Shown in pieces: positions 45,404 through 54,628 of a stretch of DNA of 64,000 bases; position 1 is the first letter of the stretch; every line of letters starts with the position of its first letter. The notes under the pieces were generated by a model. That model did no database searches. It saw nothing but the letters and a program-made list of their open reading frames with translations, and was not told the origin of the DNA. Location of the stretch: positions 62,001-126,000 of the forward strand of contig NZ_JAAKZI010000001.1 in the NCBI RefSeq assembly GCF_011045165.1, written 5' to 3'. The position numbers and the translations under genes are program-made. The DNA is from Arthrobacter silviterrae. Its GTDB lineage: Bacteria > Actinomycetota > Actinomycetes > Actinomycetales > Micrococcaceae.

Positions 45404-46732
45404 TCAGCCGAAAATATTGACCGGCTTGACGATGTCGGCGTAGATCAGCAGCGCCCCCATGGCCATGAGCACCACGGCGGCAACGTAGGTCACCGGCAGC
45501 ATCCTGGCTATGTCGAAGGGGCCGGGGTCGCGGCGCTTGAACAGCTTTGCAAGCTGGCGGCGCGCCCCTTCGTAGAGGGCCCCCAGCACATGTCCGCCGT
45601 CGAGCGGGAGCAGCGGGATGAGGTTGAAGACAAACAGGGCCAGGTTCACCCCGGCCATCAGGCCAATGAGCGTGGCCACCCGGGAGCTGAGCGGCACCTG
45701 CTCCATCGCGGCCACCTCCCCGGCCACCCGGCCCACGCCGACCACGGAAATGGGGCCGTTGGGGTCGCGCGGGGCTGAGCTGAAGGCCGCCTGGCCCACT
45801 GCCACGAGCTTTTGCGGCAGCTGGAACACCACGCCGCCCACCCGGGCAATGTTCCGGCCGACGGCGGGCAGCACGGCCGACGCCGGCTGGGGCACGATGG
45901 CGGAGGTGGGGCCCATGCCGATGAAGCCCACCTGGACCGTGACTGCCTTGCCGCTGGCGTCAACCTTGGCGTTGCCGTTGGCATCCAGCACTGGCCGGGC
46001 CGTCAGCACGGGCGTGATGGTGGTGGAAATGGTTTGCGCGCCCCTCTGGTAGCTCAGCTCCACGGCCTTGCCGGCGGAGGCGCGGATCCAGTCCGTCAGG
46101 CTGGTCCAATCCGTGACGGCGCGGCCGTCAAAGGTCTTGATGGTGTCACCCGGCTTCAGCCCGGCCGCCGCGGCCGGCGTCTTGGTGCACGTGGCCATGT
46201 CGGTCGGTTCCGGGGCACCGTAGGCCACCTGGCAGGCGTTGACCACGGCCACCGTGGTGGTGGCCTGGGGTGCGCCAAAACCCATGAGCAGCACCGCCAT
46301 CAGCACCACGCCGATCAGCAGGTTCATGGTGGGCCCGCCCAGCATGATGACAATCTTTTTCCACACGGGCAGCTTGTAAAACACACGGTTGGCGTCTTCG
46401 GGCCCAACGTCCTCATGGGCGGCGCTGCGGGCCTCGGTGGCGAGGGTCTGGAACAGCCCCGTGCTGGAGGGGCGGACACTGCCGTCCACGGGGTTGGGCG
46501 GGTACATGCCGATCATGGCCACATAACCGCCGGCCGGGATGGCCTTGATGCCATACTCCGTCTCGCCCCTGGTGCGGGACCACACGGTGGGCCCAAAGCC
46601 GATCATGTACCGGGTGACGCGCACCTTGAAGAGCTTGGCGGGCAGCAGGTGGCCCACCTCGTGCAGGGCAATGGACAAGGCCACGCCGATGGCGACAAAG
46701 AGCACGCCGCCAATGAAAAGCAATACCGTCAC
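45404..46732 (-). CDS. rseP: RIP zinc metalloprotease (site-2 protease, RseP/Rip1-like)
   Basis: Intramembrane protease that cleaves anti-sigma factors or other membrane proteins. The 442-residue sequence has the zinc motif HEVGH in the first helix (about 24-28), a periplasmic PDZ domain (AAAAGLKPGDTIKTFDGRAVTDWTSL) and the third-ligand motif NLIPLLPLDGGH in a later helix. The start is GTG 46732. It lies 74 bases after dxr on the same strand, a conserved actinobacterial pairing. The substrate is not in the window. It is convergent with lldD. Confidence 0.93.
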   Translation of the reverse strand: MTVLLFIGGVLFVAIGVALSIALHEVGHLLPAKLFKVRVTRYMIGFGPTVWSRTRGETEYGIKAIPAGGYVAMIGMYPPNPVDGSVRPSSTGLFQTLATEARSAAHEDVGPEDANRVFYKLPVWKKIVIMLGGPTMNLLIGVVLMAVLLMGFGAPQATTTVAVVNACQVAYGAPEPTDMATCTKTPAAAAGLKPGDTIKTFDGRAVTDWTSLTDWIRASAGKAVELSYQRGAQTISTTITPVLTARPVLDANGNAKVDASGKAVTVQVGFIGMGPTSAIVPQPASAVLPAVGRNIARVGGVVFQLPQKLVAVGQAAFSSAPRDPNGPISVVGVGRVAGEVAAMEQVPLSSRVATLIGLMAGVNLALFVFNLIPLLPLDGGHVLGALYEGARRQLAKLFKRRDPGPFDIARMLPVTYVAAVVLMAMGALLIYADIVKPVNIFG

Positions 46733-46806
46733 AATGAACTTTCCCGCTCTGAGTTAACCGTCACCACCAAGCTTAGGCGCGCAAGCTGATGTCCGCCCGA
46801 ACCAGT

Positions 46807-48021
46807 TCAGCCCCTGGCGGCCAGCAGCTCGTTGGCGCGTGCCCGTGCCCATGTTTCAGCATCCAGCACGGACTGAAGCGTCAGCTGCGAATCCGGTGTA
46901 TGTTCACTGAGAACCTGGGCAATGGTGTCCACAATGTCCAGGAAAGCTATGGTCCCGGCATGAAAGGCATGCACCGCTTCCTCATTCGCGGCGTTGTAGA
47001 CGGCCGGGCAGGTGCCCCCGCGGCGCGCCGCATCCTTGGCCAGTTCGACCGCGGGGAAGGCGGCGTTGTCCAGCGGCTCAAACGTCCAGGTGGCGGCCTT
47101 CGTCCAGTCGCATGCCTGCGCGGCGCCGGGAACGCGTTCGGGCCAGCCCAAACCGAGGGCGATGGGCAGGCGCATGTCCGGCGGCGAGCACTGGGCCAGT
47201 GTGGAGCCGTCGGTGAACTGCACCATCGAGTGGACCACGGACTGCGGATGCACCACGGCTTCAATGCGGTCCAGCGGCACGTCAAAGAGCAGGTGCGCCT
47301 CAATAACTTCCAGGCCCTTGTTGACCAAGGTGGCGGAATTGGTGGTGACCATGGGGCCCATGTCCCAGGTGGGGTGCCTGAGGGCCTGCTCCGGGGTGAC
47401 CTCCGCCAGCTCGGCACGGCTCCGCCCGCGGAACGGCCCGCCGGACGCGGTGACAATGAGCTTCTCCACCTCCCCTGCGCTGCCCGAGCGCAGGGCCTGG
47501 GCCAGGGCGGAATGTTCGGAATCCACGGGCACCAGCTGCCCCGGGGAAGCAGCATCCTTGACCAGCTGCCCGCCCACGATGAGCGACTCCTTGTTGGCCA
47601 GCGCCAGGATGGCCGTGGTACCCAGGGCCGCCAACGTGGGGTCCAGGCCAATGGAGCCGGTGATGCCATTGAGGACCACGTCGGCGGCATCCGCCGTGCC
47701 GGCACCCCAGGCCGCGATGGCAGTCGAGGCACCGGGGCCGGTGAGTATTTCCGGCATCCACTCCCCCAACCCGGCCGCAGCGGCACGGGAGGCAAGCAGC
47801 GCACGGAGGGGGCCGGCGTCGTCCGCGGCAATTCCCACCGCCAGGACCCTAAGGTGCACGGCCTGTTCGGCCAGCAGTTCCAGGTTGCCGCCACCGGCAC
47901 TCAGGGCAGTGACGGTGAAGCGCGGGGAGCCGTCCGGGAGCGTGGCCCGGCCGACGACGTCCAGCGCCTGGGTGCCGATGGAACCGGTGGAGCCAAGGAG
48001 AATTACTTTGCGATGCTGCAT
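46807..48021 (-). CDS. dxr: 1-deoxy-D-xylulose 5-phosphate reductoisomerase
   Basis: Second enzyme of the MEP pathway, NADPH- and Mn/Mg-dependent. From ATG 48021 it has 404 residues. The NADPH loop [13 protein letters not shown] is at the N-terminus, and [29 protein letters not shown] and [28 protein letters not shown] follow, with metal and substrate residues. A GTG six codons upstream is in frame, but ATG is preferred because it gives the usual N-terminus and has an AATACT hexamer six bases before it. Confidence 0.95.
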   Translation of the reverse strand: MQHRKVILLGSTGSIGTQALDVVGRATLPDGSPRFTVTALSAGGGNLELLAEQAVHLRVLAVGIAADDAGPLRALLASRAAAAGLGEWMPEILTGPGASTAIAAWGAGTADAADVVLNGITGSIGLDPTLAALGTTAILALANKESLIVGGQLVKDAASPGQLVPVDSEHSALAQALRSGSAGEVEKLIVTASGGPFRGRSRAELAEVTPEQALRHPTWDMGPMVTTNSATLVNKGLEVIEAHLLFDVPLDRIEAVVHPQSVVHSMVQFTDGSTLAQCSPPDMRLPIALGLGWPERVPGAAQACDWTKAATWTFEPLDNAAFPAVELAKDAARRGGTCPAVYNAANEEAVHAFHAGTIAFLDIVDTIAQVLSEHTPDSQLTLQSVLDAETWARARANELLAARG

Positions 48022-48027
48022 GCTTCC

Positions 48028-48033
48028 AGTATT
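48028..48033 (-). promoter_or_regulatory. Putative -10 of dxr, leaderless geometry
   Basis: AATACT on the minus strand ends six bases before the dxr ATG. It departs from TANNNT at the first base, so this is the weakest of the leaderless candidates. Confidence 0.25.
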
Positions 48034-48115
48034 CCCCACCTGCTCCCCGAGCCTCGTTCCTCGGCCCGGGGCCCCTCGCAGGCGGGGGCCTACCCAAGCA
48101 CTCCCTCGCTGGAAA

Positions 48116-48613
48116 CTACCAGAGGCCTTTCTCTACGGCTGCGGTGCGGATCTTTTGCAGGGAGACCCGCAGCTGTGCCAATTCCTCGGGCGTGAGGGGG
48201 TCGAAAATGGCCTCACGGACCAGGGTCACATGTCCCGGTGCCGCGGCGCGGACGGTGTCCCAGCCCGCACCCGTGAGGGAGATGTCCTGGCCGCGCCCAT
48301 CGTCGCTGGCGGCACAGCGGGTCACCAGGCCCTTGCATTCCATCCGTCGCAGCAGGTGTGAAACGCGCGACTTTTCCCATTCCAGCAAAGCTGCCAGGTC
48401 TCCGGACCGGACTCCGTCGGGGGGCGCTTCGGACACCGCGGCAAGCACGGCATATTCCACGCCGGAGACGCCGGAATCCTGGCTGAGCTGCCGGTCGATG
48501 GCGCGCGGCAGCCCCGAGGCGAATTCGCGCAGCTCCAGCCACAGGTGCTGTTCCTCGATGGAGAGCCACCTGGGTTCACACGGCTCAGCATCGCCTTCAC
48601 AGGGCCCCGACAT
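48116..48613 (-). CDS. MarR-family transcriptional regulator
   Basis: A 165-residue winged-helix regulator. The core [50 protein letters not shown] and the wing [18 protein letters not shown] are typical MarR. ATG 48613 is preferred over a TTG at 48652 because AGGTGG lies just upstream and because the longer form would read through an operator. It is divergent from the flavin reductase gene, with two palindromes between, so it probably represses both. Confidence 0.88.
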   Translation of the reverse strand: MSGPCEGDAEPCEPRWLSIEEQHLWLELREFASGLPRAIDRQLSQDSGVSGVEYAVLAAVSEAPPDGVRSGDLAALLEWEKSRVSHLLRRMECKGLVTRCAASDDGRGQDISLTGAGWDTVRAAAPGHVTLVREAIFDPLTPEELAQLRVSLQKIRTAAVEKGLW

Positions 48614-48640
48614 GATCCACCTCACATTTTCTTCACGTTG

Positions 48641-48699
48641 TTGACATGTCAATTATTGCGGTCCATGATGGAGACAGCAAATTTTAGTTGACACGTCAT
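48641..48699. promoter_or_regulatory. Paired MarR operators and divergent promoters
   Basis: TTGACATGTCAA (48641-48652) is a perfect palindrome, and TTGACACGTCAT (48688-48699) is a near copy 47 bases away. For the plus strand, TTGACA of the first palindrome plus CATGAT (48664-48669) gives a 17-bp-spaced promoter. On the minus strand, TTGCTG and AATAAT are also 17 bp apart. MarR bound here would block both. Confidence 0.65.
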
Positions 48700-48739
48700 C
48701 CAATTTTGGGACGGTCACAGGGATGTACAGGAGAGCACC

Positions 48740-49315
48740 ATGACGAAGATTGCCATCATCACCGGTTCCACCCGCCCCGGACGCATCAACAAGGGCGTTG
48801 CGGAGTGGGTGCTGGCCCAGGCCCAGCTCCGCGGCGATGCCGACTACGAACTGGTCGACATCGCGGACTTCAAGCTCCCCGTATTGGACGAGGCCTACCC
48901 CGCCGGTTTCCAGAACTACCAGAATGACCACACCAAGGCCTGGGCTGCCAAGATTGCCGAGTTCGACGGCTACATTTTCGTCACCGGCGAATACAACCAC
49001 TCGGTCCAGCCCGCCCTCGCCAACGCCATCTCCTACCTCAACGTGGAGTTCAACAACAAGGCTGCCGGGCTTGTAGGCTACGGTTCGGCGTTTGGCGTCC
49101 GCGCCGTCGAGCACCTGCGCGGCATCTTGTCGGAGCTTCAGGTGGCCCATGTTCAGAAGACTGGCATGTTCTCCCTGTTCACCGACTTTGAGAACTTCTC
49201 CACCTTCAAGCCAACCGAGCTGCAGGCCGCGTCCCTGGCTCCCATGCTCGACCAGCTGGTGCCGTGGACCCGCGCCCTGCAGTCCGTTCGTGAAGAGGCC
49301 ATGGCCGCCGCCTAA
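48740..49315 (+). CDS. NAD(P)H-dependent FMN reductase (quinone/azo-reductase-like)
   Basis: A 191-residue flavodoxin-fold oxidoreductase. The FMN phosphate loop is ITGSTRPGRINKGVAEWV and the second flavin contact is VTGEYNHSVQPALANAISYL. Members reduce quinones, azo dyes or chromate with NAD(P)H. GGAG lies before ATG 48740. The divergent MarR gene and shared operators suggest induction by reactive aromatic compounds. Confidence 0.88.
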   Translation: MTKIAIITGSTRPGRINKGVAEWVLAQAQLRGDADYELVDIADFKLPVLDEAYPAGFQNYQNDHTKAWAAKIAEFDGYIFVTGEYNHSVQPALANAISYLNVEFNNKAAGLVGYGSAFGVRAVEHLRGILSELQVAHVQKTGMFSLFTDFENFSTFKPTELQAASLAPMLDQLVPWTRALQSVREEAMAAA

Positions 49316-49325
49316 CCACCAACAG

Positions 49326-49443
49326 GACGCTCCCTCACTTTTCGCGGCCCTCCGCCCGACGCTCCCTCAGGATTCGCGGGATTGTGCAGGACGCTCCCTC
49401 AGGATTCGCGGCCCTCCGCCCGACGCTCCCTCGACGTTCTGGG
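49326..49443 (+). repeat. Array of four 22-nt repeats, 32-nt period (left array)
   Basis: Units start at 49326, 49358, 49390 and 49422, an exact 32-nt spacing. Each begins GACGCTCCCTC; the first three end in TCGCGG. The 10-nt spacers are CCCTCCGCCC, GATTGTGCAG and CCCTCCGCCC, so the first and third are identical. The same unit occurs three times in inverted orientation at 50503-50589. The arrays flank the gene at 49469-50419. Confidence 0.85.
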
Positions 49444-49457
49444 GGCGTCCTGTTTTT
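49422..49457 (+). terminator. Terminator formed by the fourth repeat unit
   Basis: GACGCTCCC of the last unit pairs with GGGGGCGTC, followed by CTGTTTTT. It could end the flavin-reductase transcript. AACAGGACGC at 49321 also pairs with GCGTCCTGTT at 49445-49454, enclosing the whole array. Confidence 0.55.
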
Positions 49458-49468
49458 CCGCGGCACGG

Positions 49469-50419
49469 TCAAGTCCCGGACGCGAACCCGGAGGCGATTG
49501 TGGGGTCGATCCACGCACTCCTGAGCGCCTGCTTGATCTTGCGCACGGCTTGGTCGAATCCGTCCGCCAAATCTTCGTTGGTGAATGTAAGTACTGTCCA
49601 GCCGGCAGCTTCGAATGCCTTGTCCCGGCGCCGGTCGCTGTGCCGCTGCAAGGCGTCCAAGTGGTGGGCCCCGTCGTATTGCAGCGCAATCCGCCTGGCA
49701 CGGTATCCGGCGTCGGCCGATGGTGCCGTTGGGCTGTTCCAGAGCTTGAGCTGCAAGTCCGGCTCCGGCAGGCCGCCGTCGAGCATGGCCAGGCGCAAGA
49801 GGGTTTCCGGGCCGGAATCTGCGCCCACACGCATTAGTTCGAGCGCTTCCCTGGCCCGAACGACTCCCTGCAAGTTGCCGTGCCGCTGAACCATTTCCCG
49901 GAGGGAGGCGAGGGTGGCAAATGGCTCACTGCGGTCTTCGAACTCCGGCCGCGGGATCCTGACGAGCTGATCACCGATGCAGATCAGGTCCCTCAATGGC
50001 AATGTTCGGGTGAGGTCAAGCCAGGTGCGGGCCCTTGTGCTGATCCGCAGCTGACCGGCATTTTCCACTTCATCAGGAAATGCAACCACAGTGTGACCGG
50101 TGATGCCCTTCCTTCGGACCTCAGGCAATCGTCTGGGCTTGGACAGGTGCAGTTCGTCTGATTCTGCCAACCACGGAGGCAGGATGAGGCCTTGCAGTCG
50201 GGCTGCTGTGGAATGTGAAATCCAAGCCCCCGGGGTGGCCGCACAGAGTGCCCGGGCAGCTTCCAGCAAGTCAAAGTCCCATTCCGCCGGGCGGAAGAGT
50301 CCGTGGCTGACATTAGCGAAGGACTTGCCTCTCAATTGTGCCGGCGTGAGCCCGGCAGCCCGTGCCTCGTCAAGGGTAAAAGGGGCAGTGGTCCCGGGGA
50401 GTTCGTCGTTGGTCTCCAT
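49469..50419 (-). CDS. AbiEi-like / DUF559 (Vsr-fold) protein with degenerate nuclease site
   Basis: A 316-residue protein. The N-terminal half (FTLDEARAAGLTPAQLRGKSFANVSHGLFRP, GAWISHSTAARLQGL) resembles AbiEi-type antitoxin winged helices. The C-terminal ~110 residues resemble DUF559/Vsr-like endonucleases (GLPEPDLQLKLWNS, IALQYDGAHHLDALQRHSDRRRDKAFEAAGWTVLTFTNEDL). The usual acidic residues are replaced: Gln where EYDG is expected, and Arg in the preceding R-x-D position. Catalysis is therefore doubtful. The start ATG 50419 has a weak ribosome binding site; a GTG at 50503 lies inside a repeat unit. Inverted repeat arrays flank the gene. Function unknown. Confidence 0.7.
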   Translation of the reverse strand: METNDELPGTTAPFTLDEARAAGLTPAQLRGKSFANVSHGLFRPAEWDFDLLEAARALCAATPGAWISHSTAARLQGLILPPWLAESDELHLSKPRRLPEVRRKGITGHTVVAFPDEVENAGQLRISTRARTWLDLTRTLPLRDLICIGDQLVRIPRPEFEDRSEPFATLASLREMVQRHGNLQGVVRAREALELMRVGADSGPETLLRLAMLDGGLPEPDLQLKLWNSPTAPSADAGYRARRIALQYDGAHHLDALQRHSDRRRDKAFEAAGWTVLTFTNEDLADGFDQAVRKIKQALRSAWIDPTIASGFASGT

Positions 50420-50502
50420 GTTCTCATGATGGCCCAGAAACAGACTTGCCGCAGAAGTTATCCACAGGCTGGCATTGCAGCCCGGGGTTATCTTGGTTGA
50501 CA

Positions 50503-50589
50503 CCGCAAAACGTGAGGGAGCATCACCAGAAAGACCGCAAAAGGTGAAGGAGCGTCACCAAGGAACACCGCAAAACGTGAGGGAGCGTC
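50503..50589 (-). repeat. Array of three 22-nt repeats, 32-33-nt period (right array)
   Basis: Units CCGCAAAACGTGAGGGAGCATC, written here from its plus-strand start at 50503, with further units at 50535 and 50568, are reverse complements of the left-array unit. Spacers are 10 and 11 nt and differ from those on the left. The array lies five bases beyond the CitE-type gene stop and upstream of the DUF559 gene. Confidence 0.85.
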
Positions 50590-50593
50590 TGAA

Positions 50594-51430
50594 TCAGGGG
50601 GTGGCGCGGCGGAGGGTTTCCCTTGCGTGCTTCAGGATGGGCCCGTCCACCATCTGACCGTTGAACGCGAAAACGCCCGTTCCGGCAGCGTCCGCGGCAG
50701 CCAGCAGCTCCCGGGCAGCCTCGACGGCTTCCGGGGAGGGACGGTATGCCTCCCTGATCACGGCCACCTGCGATGGGTGAATGCTTGCCTTGGCGCCAAA
50801 GCCGCTGGCGACGGCGTCCTCCGCCTCTTCCGCCAAGCCCGCCAAATCCTTGAAATCGGCGTAAATGGAATCGATGGCCAGCTTGCCCGCCGCGCCGGCC
50901 GCCAACAGCAGCTGCGAGCGCGCATGGGTCGCCACCGCACGGTAGCTCCCGGCTCTTGGCCCGCTGCCGAAACGGCTGGAGGTGCCGCCCAGGGATGCAA
51001 CGAGGTCCTCGGCGCCCCACATCAGGCCCACCACATTGCGCAATTGGGCCAGGCGCGGCGCGGCGAGGATGCCCGCCGCGGTTTCACACAGCGCCACCAC
51101 GTTGAAATCCGTGAGCGAGGCAATGACGTCGACGTCCGACGCCTTGGCCACCATGATGGTGCGGAAATTGCTCCGTTCGACGGCGGCAAGGTCCAAATGT
51201 GAATCACGGGTGTCCAAGGCGTTGATCCGCACCATGGTGGTTGCCGGGTCCAGCGTGCAGCGGAGCATGTTCTCACGTGCCTGCGCCTTGGCCTCCGGGG
51301 CGACGGCGTCCTCCAGGTCCAGGATGACGGCGTCGGAACGCTCGGCGGCCTTGGCGAAGCGTTCCGGCCGGTCCGCGGGGGCGAACAGCAGGGCCGGCCC
51401 CATGGCGAGGGCAGTGGTCGGGACGTTGAT
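50594..51430 (-). CDS. HpcH/HpaI-CitE-type beta-hydroxyacyl-CoA lyase
   Basis: CitE-like lyase of about 278 residues. It shows GPALLFAPADRPERFAKAAERSDAVILDLEDAV with the metal-binding acid, VRINALDT with the substrate Arg, MVAKASD, ALCETAAGI with the metal Glu, and SIHPSQV. In the mycobacterial leucine-degradation cluster the homologue cleaves 3-hydroxy-3-methylglutaryl-CoA-type thioesters, which fits this operon. The start appears to be ATC at 51430: AAGGAG lies six bases before it and the N-terminus then aligns with relatives. The first ATG (51403) has no ribosome binding site. Confidence 0.85.
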   Translation of the reverse strand: MNVPTTALAMGPALLFAPADRPERFAKAAERSDAVILDLEDAVAPEAKAQARENMLRCTLDPATTMVRINALDTRDSHLDLAAVERSNFRTIMVAKASDVDVIASLTDFNVVALCETAAGILAAPRLAQLRNVVGLMWGAEDLVASLGGTSSRFGSGPRAGSYRAVATHARSQLLLAAGAAGKLAIDSIYADFKDLAGLAEEAEDAVASGFGAKASIHPSQVAVIREAYRPSPEAVEAARELLAAADAAGTGVFAFNGQMVDGPILKHARETLRRATP

Positions 51431-51485
51431 GGCGGTCTCCTTCGGGTGGCGGGTGGCGGCGTGCTGCCGGCAGCGGGGTCCGGCG

Positions 51486-51965
51486 CTACTGGGCGGGCTT
51501 GAGCCAGAACAGAGCGGTGCGGCTGGCCCTGCCCACCACCACGCCGTCCTGGTTCCGTCCCGTGTGTTCCATGGTGACAATACCCTGCCCGGGGCGCGAG
51601 GCGGAGAGGCGCTTCTCCGTCACCACGGTTTCCGTGTACAGCGTGTCGCCGTGGAACAGGGGGTGGGGGAAAGAGATGTCCGTCATGCCCAGCTGCGCCA
51701 CAATGGTGCCTTGGGTCAGCTGCGCCACCGACTGCCCCACCATGGTGGCCAGCGTAAACATGGAGTTGACCAGCCGCTGCCCAAACGGCTGCGTGGCACT
51801 CCAGGCTGCGTCCAGGTGAAGCGCCTGGGTGTTCATCGTCATGGTGGTGAACAGGACGTTGTCCGTTTCCGTCATGGTCCTCCCCGGCTTGTGTTCATAC
51901 ACGACGCCGGTCTCCAGCTCCTCGTAATAGAGCCCCCTTTGCGTGACCACCCTGGCGCCGCTCAT
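51486..51965 (-). CDS. MaoC-family acyl-CoA hydratase
   Basis: Hotdog-fold hydratase of 159 residues. Recognisable parts are [44 protein letters not shown], with the catalytic Asp/His region, and [17 protein letters not shown]. In this cluster it most likely hydrates a branched unsaturated CoA ester such as methylglutaconyl-CoA. Its ATG overlaps the scoB stop as ATGA, so translation is coupled. Confidence 0.87.
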   Translation of the reverse strand: MSGARVVTQRGLYYEELETGVVYEHKPGRTMTETDNVLFTTMTMNTQALHLDAAWSATQPFGQRLVNSMFTLATMVGQSVAQLTQGTIVAQLGMTDISFPHPLFHGDTLYTETVVTEKRLSASRPGQGIVTMEHTGRNQDGVVVGRASRTALFWLKPAQ

Positions 51966-52621
51966 ACGGCGTCCAGGTCGTGCATCTCGAGGTTGAGCGG
52001 GGCGCCCGTGGCGGCCACGATCTCCTCCACCGTGACACCCGGCGCGAGTTCCTTCAGGACCAGGCCGTCCGGGGTGACCTCGATGACGGCCAGGTCGGTG
52101 ACGATCAGGTCCACGCAACCCTTGCCGGTCAGCGGCAGTGTGCAGCTTTCCAGGATCTTGGGGTTTCCGGCCTTGTCCGTGTGATCCATCATGACGATCA
52201 GCTTCTTGGCGCCAAAGACCAGGTCCATGGCGCCGCCCATGCCCTTGACCATCTTGCCGGGGATCATCCAGTTGGCGAGGTCGCCGTTTTGGGCCACCTG
52301 CATAGCACCGAGCACGGCAACGTCCACATGGCCGCCGCGCACCATGCCAAAGGAGGTGGCAGAGTCAAAGAAAGCCGCCCCCTTGTTGACCGTGACGGTT
52401 TCCTTCCCTGCGTTGATCAGGTCCGGGTCCACGTCCTCGTCAAGCGGGTAGGGGCCGGTGCCGAGGATTCCGTTCTCCGAGTGCAGCACCACTTCCACGC
52501 CATCGGGGATGAAGTTCGGGATCAAGGTGGGCATGCCGATGCCCAGGTTCACGTACTGCCCGTTGTGCAGTTCCTGCGCCACCCGTGCAGCCAGTTCATT
52601 GCGCGAAAGTGCCATGGTCAT
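51962..52621 (-). CDS. scoB: 3-oxoacid CoA-transferase subunit B
   Basis: Beta subunit of a succinyl-CoA:3-ketoacid CoA transferase, 219 residues. The catalytic glutamate is in HSENGILG (about 49), after [30 protein letters not shown] and [19 protein letters not shown] are family blocks. It overlaps scoA by four bases. With ScoA it activates acetoacetate from leucine breakdown to acetoacetyl-CoA. Confidence 0.93.
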   Translation of the reverse strand: MTMALSRNELAARVAQELHNGQYVNLGIGMPTLIPNFIPDGVEVVLHSENGILGTGPYPLDEDVDPDLINAGKETVTVNKGAAFFDSATSFGMVRGGHVDVAVLGAMQVAQNGDLANWMIPGKMVKGMGGAMDLVFGAKKLIVMMDHTDKAGNPKILESCTLPLTGKGCVDLIVTDLAVIEVTPDGLVLKELAPGVTVEEIVAATGAPLNLEMHDLDAV

Positions 52622-53406
52622 GCCTCCTTGGTTTCGACAGTCTCAACCACCGTGACTGTGCGCTTTTCAATGCGCTTCTCGCTGCCGGGCGTGCCTGCCG
52701 GGATGTGGACCACGCGCTGGACGAAGATGCCGGGGACGTGGACATGTTCCGGGTCAAGCTCCCCCGGTTCCACCAGTTCCTCCACTTCGGCGATGGTGAT
52801 TTTCCCGGCCATGGCGCACAAGGGGTTGAAGTTCATGGCGGTGGCGTGGAAGACAAGGTTGCCGTGGCGGTCGCCCTTCCAGGCGTGGACCAGCGCGAAA
52901 TCGGGGGTGAGGGATTCCTCCAGGACAAAGTCAGCCCCGCCGAAGGTACGCACCTCCTTGGGTTCGGACGCGATCGCGACACCGCCGGCGCCATCGTACT
53001 TGCGGGGCAGGCCGCCCTCGGAGACCTGGGTGCCCACGCCGGCCGCGGTGTAGAAGGCAGGGATCCCGGCGCCGCCGGCCCGCAGCTTCTCGGCGAGGGT
53101 GCCCTGAGGGGTCAGTTCCACCTCAAGTTCGCCGGCAAGGAACTGGCGGGCAAATTCCTTGTTTTCACCCACGTAGGAGGAGATGGTGCGGCGGATCCGG
53201 CCGTCGGTGAGCAGCACGCCCAGCCCCCAGTCGTCCACGCCGCAATTGTTGGAGATGGTTTCCAGTTCATGTGTGCCGGCGTCGTGCAGGGCTTGGATCA
53301 AGGCCACGGGTATGCCGCACAGCCCAAACCCGCCCACCGCCAGGGACGCGCCATTGTGGATGTCATGGACGGCGGCGGCAGCGGAAGCAACCACTTTGTT
53401 AATCAT
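52618..53406 (-). CDS. scoA: 3-oxoacid CoA-transferase subunit A
   Basis: Alpha subunit of the CoA transferase, 262 residues. [16 protein letters not shown] is the CoA-binding glycine-rich motif near the N-terminus, and [15 protein letters not shown] and [24 protein letters not shown] are typical. Together with ScoB it forms a heteromeric enzyme in the cytoplasm. It lies 52 bases after the acyl-CoA dehydrogenase gene. Confidence 0.93.
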   Translation of the reverse strand: MINKVVASAAAAVHDIHNGASLAVGGFGLCGIPVALIQALHDAGTHELETISNNCGVDDWGLGVLLTDGRIRRTISSYVGENKEFARQFLAGELEVELTPQGTLAEKLRAGGAGIPAFYTAAGVGTQVSEGGLPRKYDGAGGVAIASEPKEVRTFGGADFVLEESLTPDFALVHAWKGDRHGNLVFHATAMNFNPLCAMAGKITIAEVEELVEPGELDPEHVHVPGIFVQRVVHIPAGTPGSEKRIEKRTVTVVETVETKEA

Positions 53407-53458
53407 CGCTAGTACCTTTCATTGTGTCCGGGTCTGAACAGCTTCGGCCATCGGGGAC

Positions 53459-54628
53459 CTACAGGCCAAGTTCGCGGGCTATCAGCATCAGCTGGACCTC
53501 CGTGGTCCCCTCCCCCACCTCCAGGATCTTTGAATCCCGGTAGTGTCGGGCCACGGGGAATTCGTTGATGAAGCCGTAGCCGCCGAACACCTGGGTGGCG
53601 TCGCGGGCATTGTCCATGGCTGCCTCACTGGCCACCATCTTGGCAATCGCGGCCTCCGTCTTGAACGGCTTGCCTGCCAGCATGCGGGCGGCGGCGTCGT
53701 AGTACGCAAGGCGGGCGGTGTGGGCGCGGGTCTGCATGCGGGCGATCTTGAAGGAGACGCCCTGGTAATGGCCGATGTTGTGGCCGAAGGCGGTGCGCTC
53801 CTTGGCGTAGCGCACGGCCTCGTCCACGCAGCCCTGCGCCGTGCCGGTGGCGAGCGCGGCAATGGCGATGCGGCCCTCGTCCAGGATGGAGAGGAAGTTC
53901 GCATAGCCACGGCCCCTGACTCCGATCAGGTTTTCCTCCGGCACATGGACGTCCACCATGGTCAGGGGGTGGGTGTCGGAGGCATTCCAGCCCACCTTGT
54001 TGTAGGGCTTTTCCACCGTGAACCCCGGGGTGCCGTTGGGGACCAGGATGGTGGTGATTTCCTTCTTGATGGAGCCGTTGGCCCGCTGGGAGGTGCCGGT
54101 GACCGCCGTCATGGTGACGAACTTGGTGATGTCCGTGCCGGAGTTGGTGATGAACTGCTTGTGGCCGTCAATGATCCACTCGCCGTTCTCAAGCCGCGCC
54201 TTGGTGGTGGTCCCCCCGGCGTCCGAACCGGCGTCGGGCTCGGTCAGGCCAAAGCCGGCCAGCGAGGTTCCGGCGGCCAGCGACGGCAGCCATTGCTGCT
54301 TTTGGGCTTCCGTGCCAAAACGGTAGACGGGCATGGCGCCCAGGGAGACGCCGGCCTCCAGTGTGATGGCGACGGACTGGTCCACCCGGCCCAGCTGCTC
54401 CAGGGCCAGAGCCAGGGCGAAGTAGTCCCCGCCCATTCCGCCGTATTCCTCCGGGAACGGCAGCCCGAAGAGGCCCAGCTCGCCCATCTGGGCCACCACC
54501 TCGTAGGGGAAGCTGTGTTCCTCGTCGTGTTTGGCGGACACGGGGGCCACCACGTTGTCGGCAAAGTCCCTGACGGTGTCGCTCAGGTCCTGGTATTCGT
54601 CGTTGAGCTCGAAGTTTGGCACGGTCAT
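53459..54628 (-). CDS. Acyl-CoA dehydrogenase (isovaleryl-CoA type likely)
   Basis: FAD-dependent acyl-CoA dehydrogenase, 389 residues. [20 protein letters not shown] is the flavin/substrate signature, and [42 protein letters not shown] the C-terminal signature. The operon resembles the mycobacterial fadE19-accA1-accD1 group, so isovaleryl-CoA or another branched short-chain acyl-CoA is the probable substrate; this is inference. Its ATG overlaps the accA stop. Confidence 0.9.
   Translation of the reverse strand: MTVPNFELNDEYQDLSDTVRDFADNVVAPVSAKHDEEHSFPYEVVAQMGELGLFGLPFPEEYGGMGGDYFALALALEQLGRVDQSVAITLEAGVSLGAMPVYRFGTEAQKQQWLPSLAAGTSLAGFGLTEPDAGSDAGGTTTKARLENGEWIIDGHKQFITNSGTDITKFVTMTAVTGTSQRANGSIKKEITTILVPNGTPGFTVEKPYNKVGWNASDTHPLTMVDVHVPEENLIGVRGRGYANFLSILDEGRIAIAALATGTAQGCVDEAVRYAKERTAFGHNIGHYQGVSFKIARMQTRAHTARLAYYDAAARMLAGKPFKTEAAIAKMVASEAAMDNARDATQVFGGYGFINEFPVARHYRDSKILEVGEGTTEVQLMLIARELGL

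Noticed and set aside
50458-50466. TTATCCACA, a perfect DnaA-box consensus
   Set aside because: A single box with no dnaA, dnaN or clustered boxes; likely chance, not an origin.
49326-50589. CRISPR array around the DUF559 gene
   Set aside because: Spacers are only 10-11 nt, two are identical, units are imperfect and no cas genes are present.
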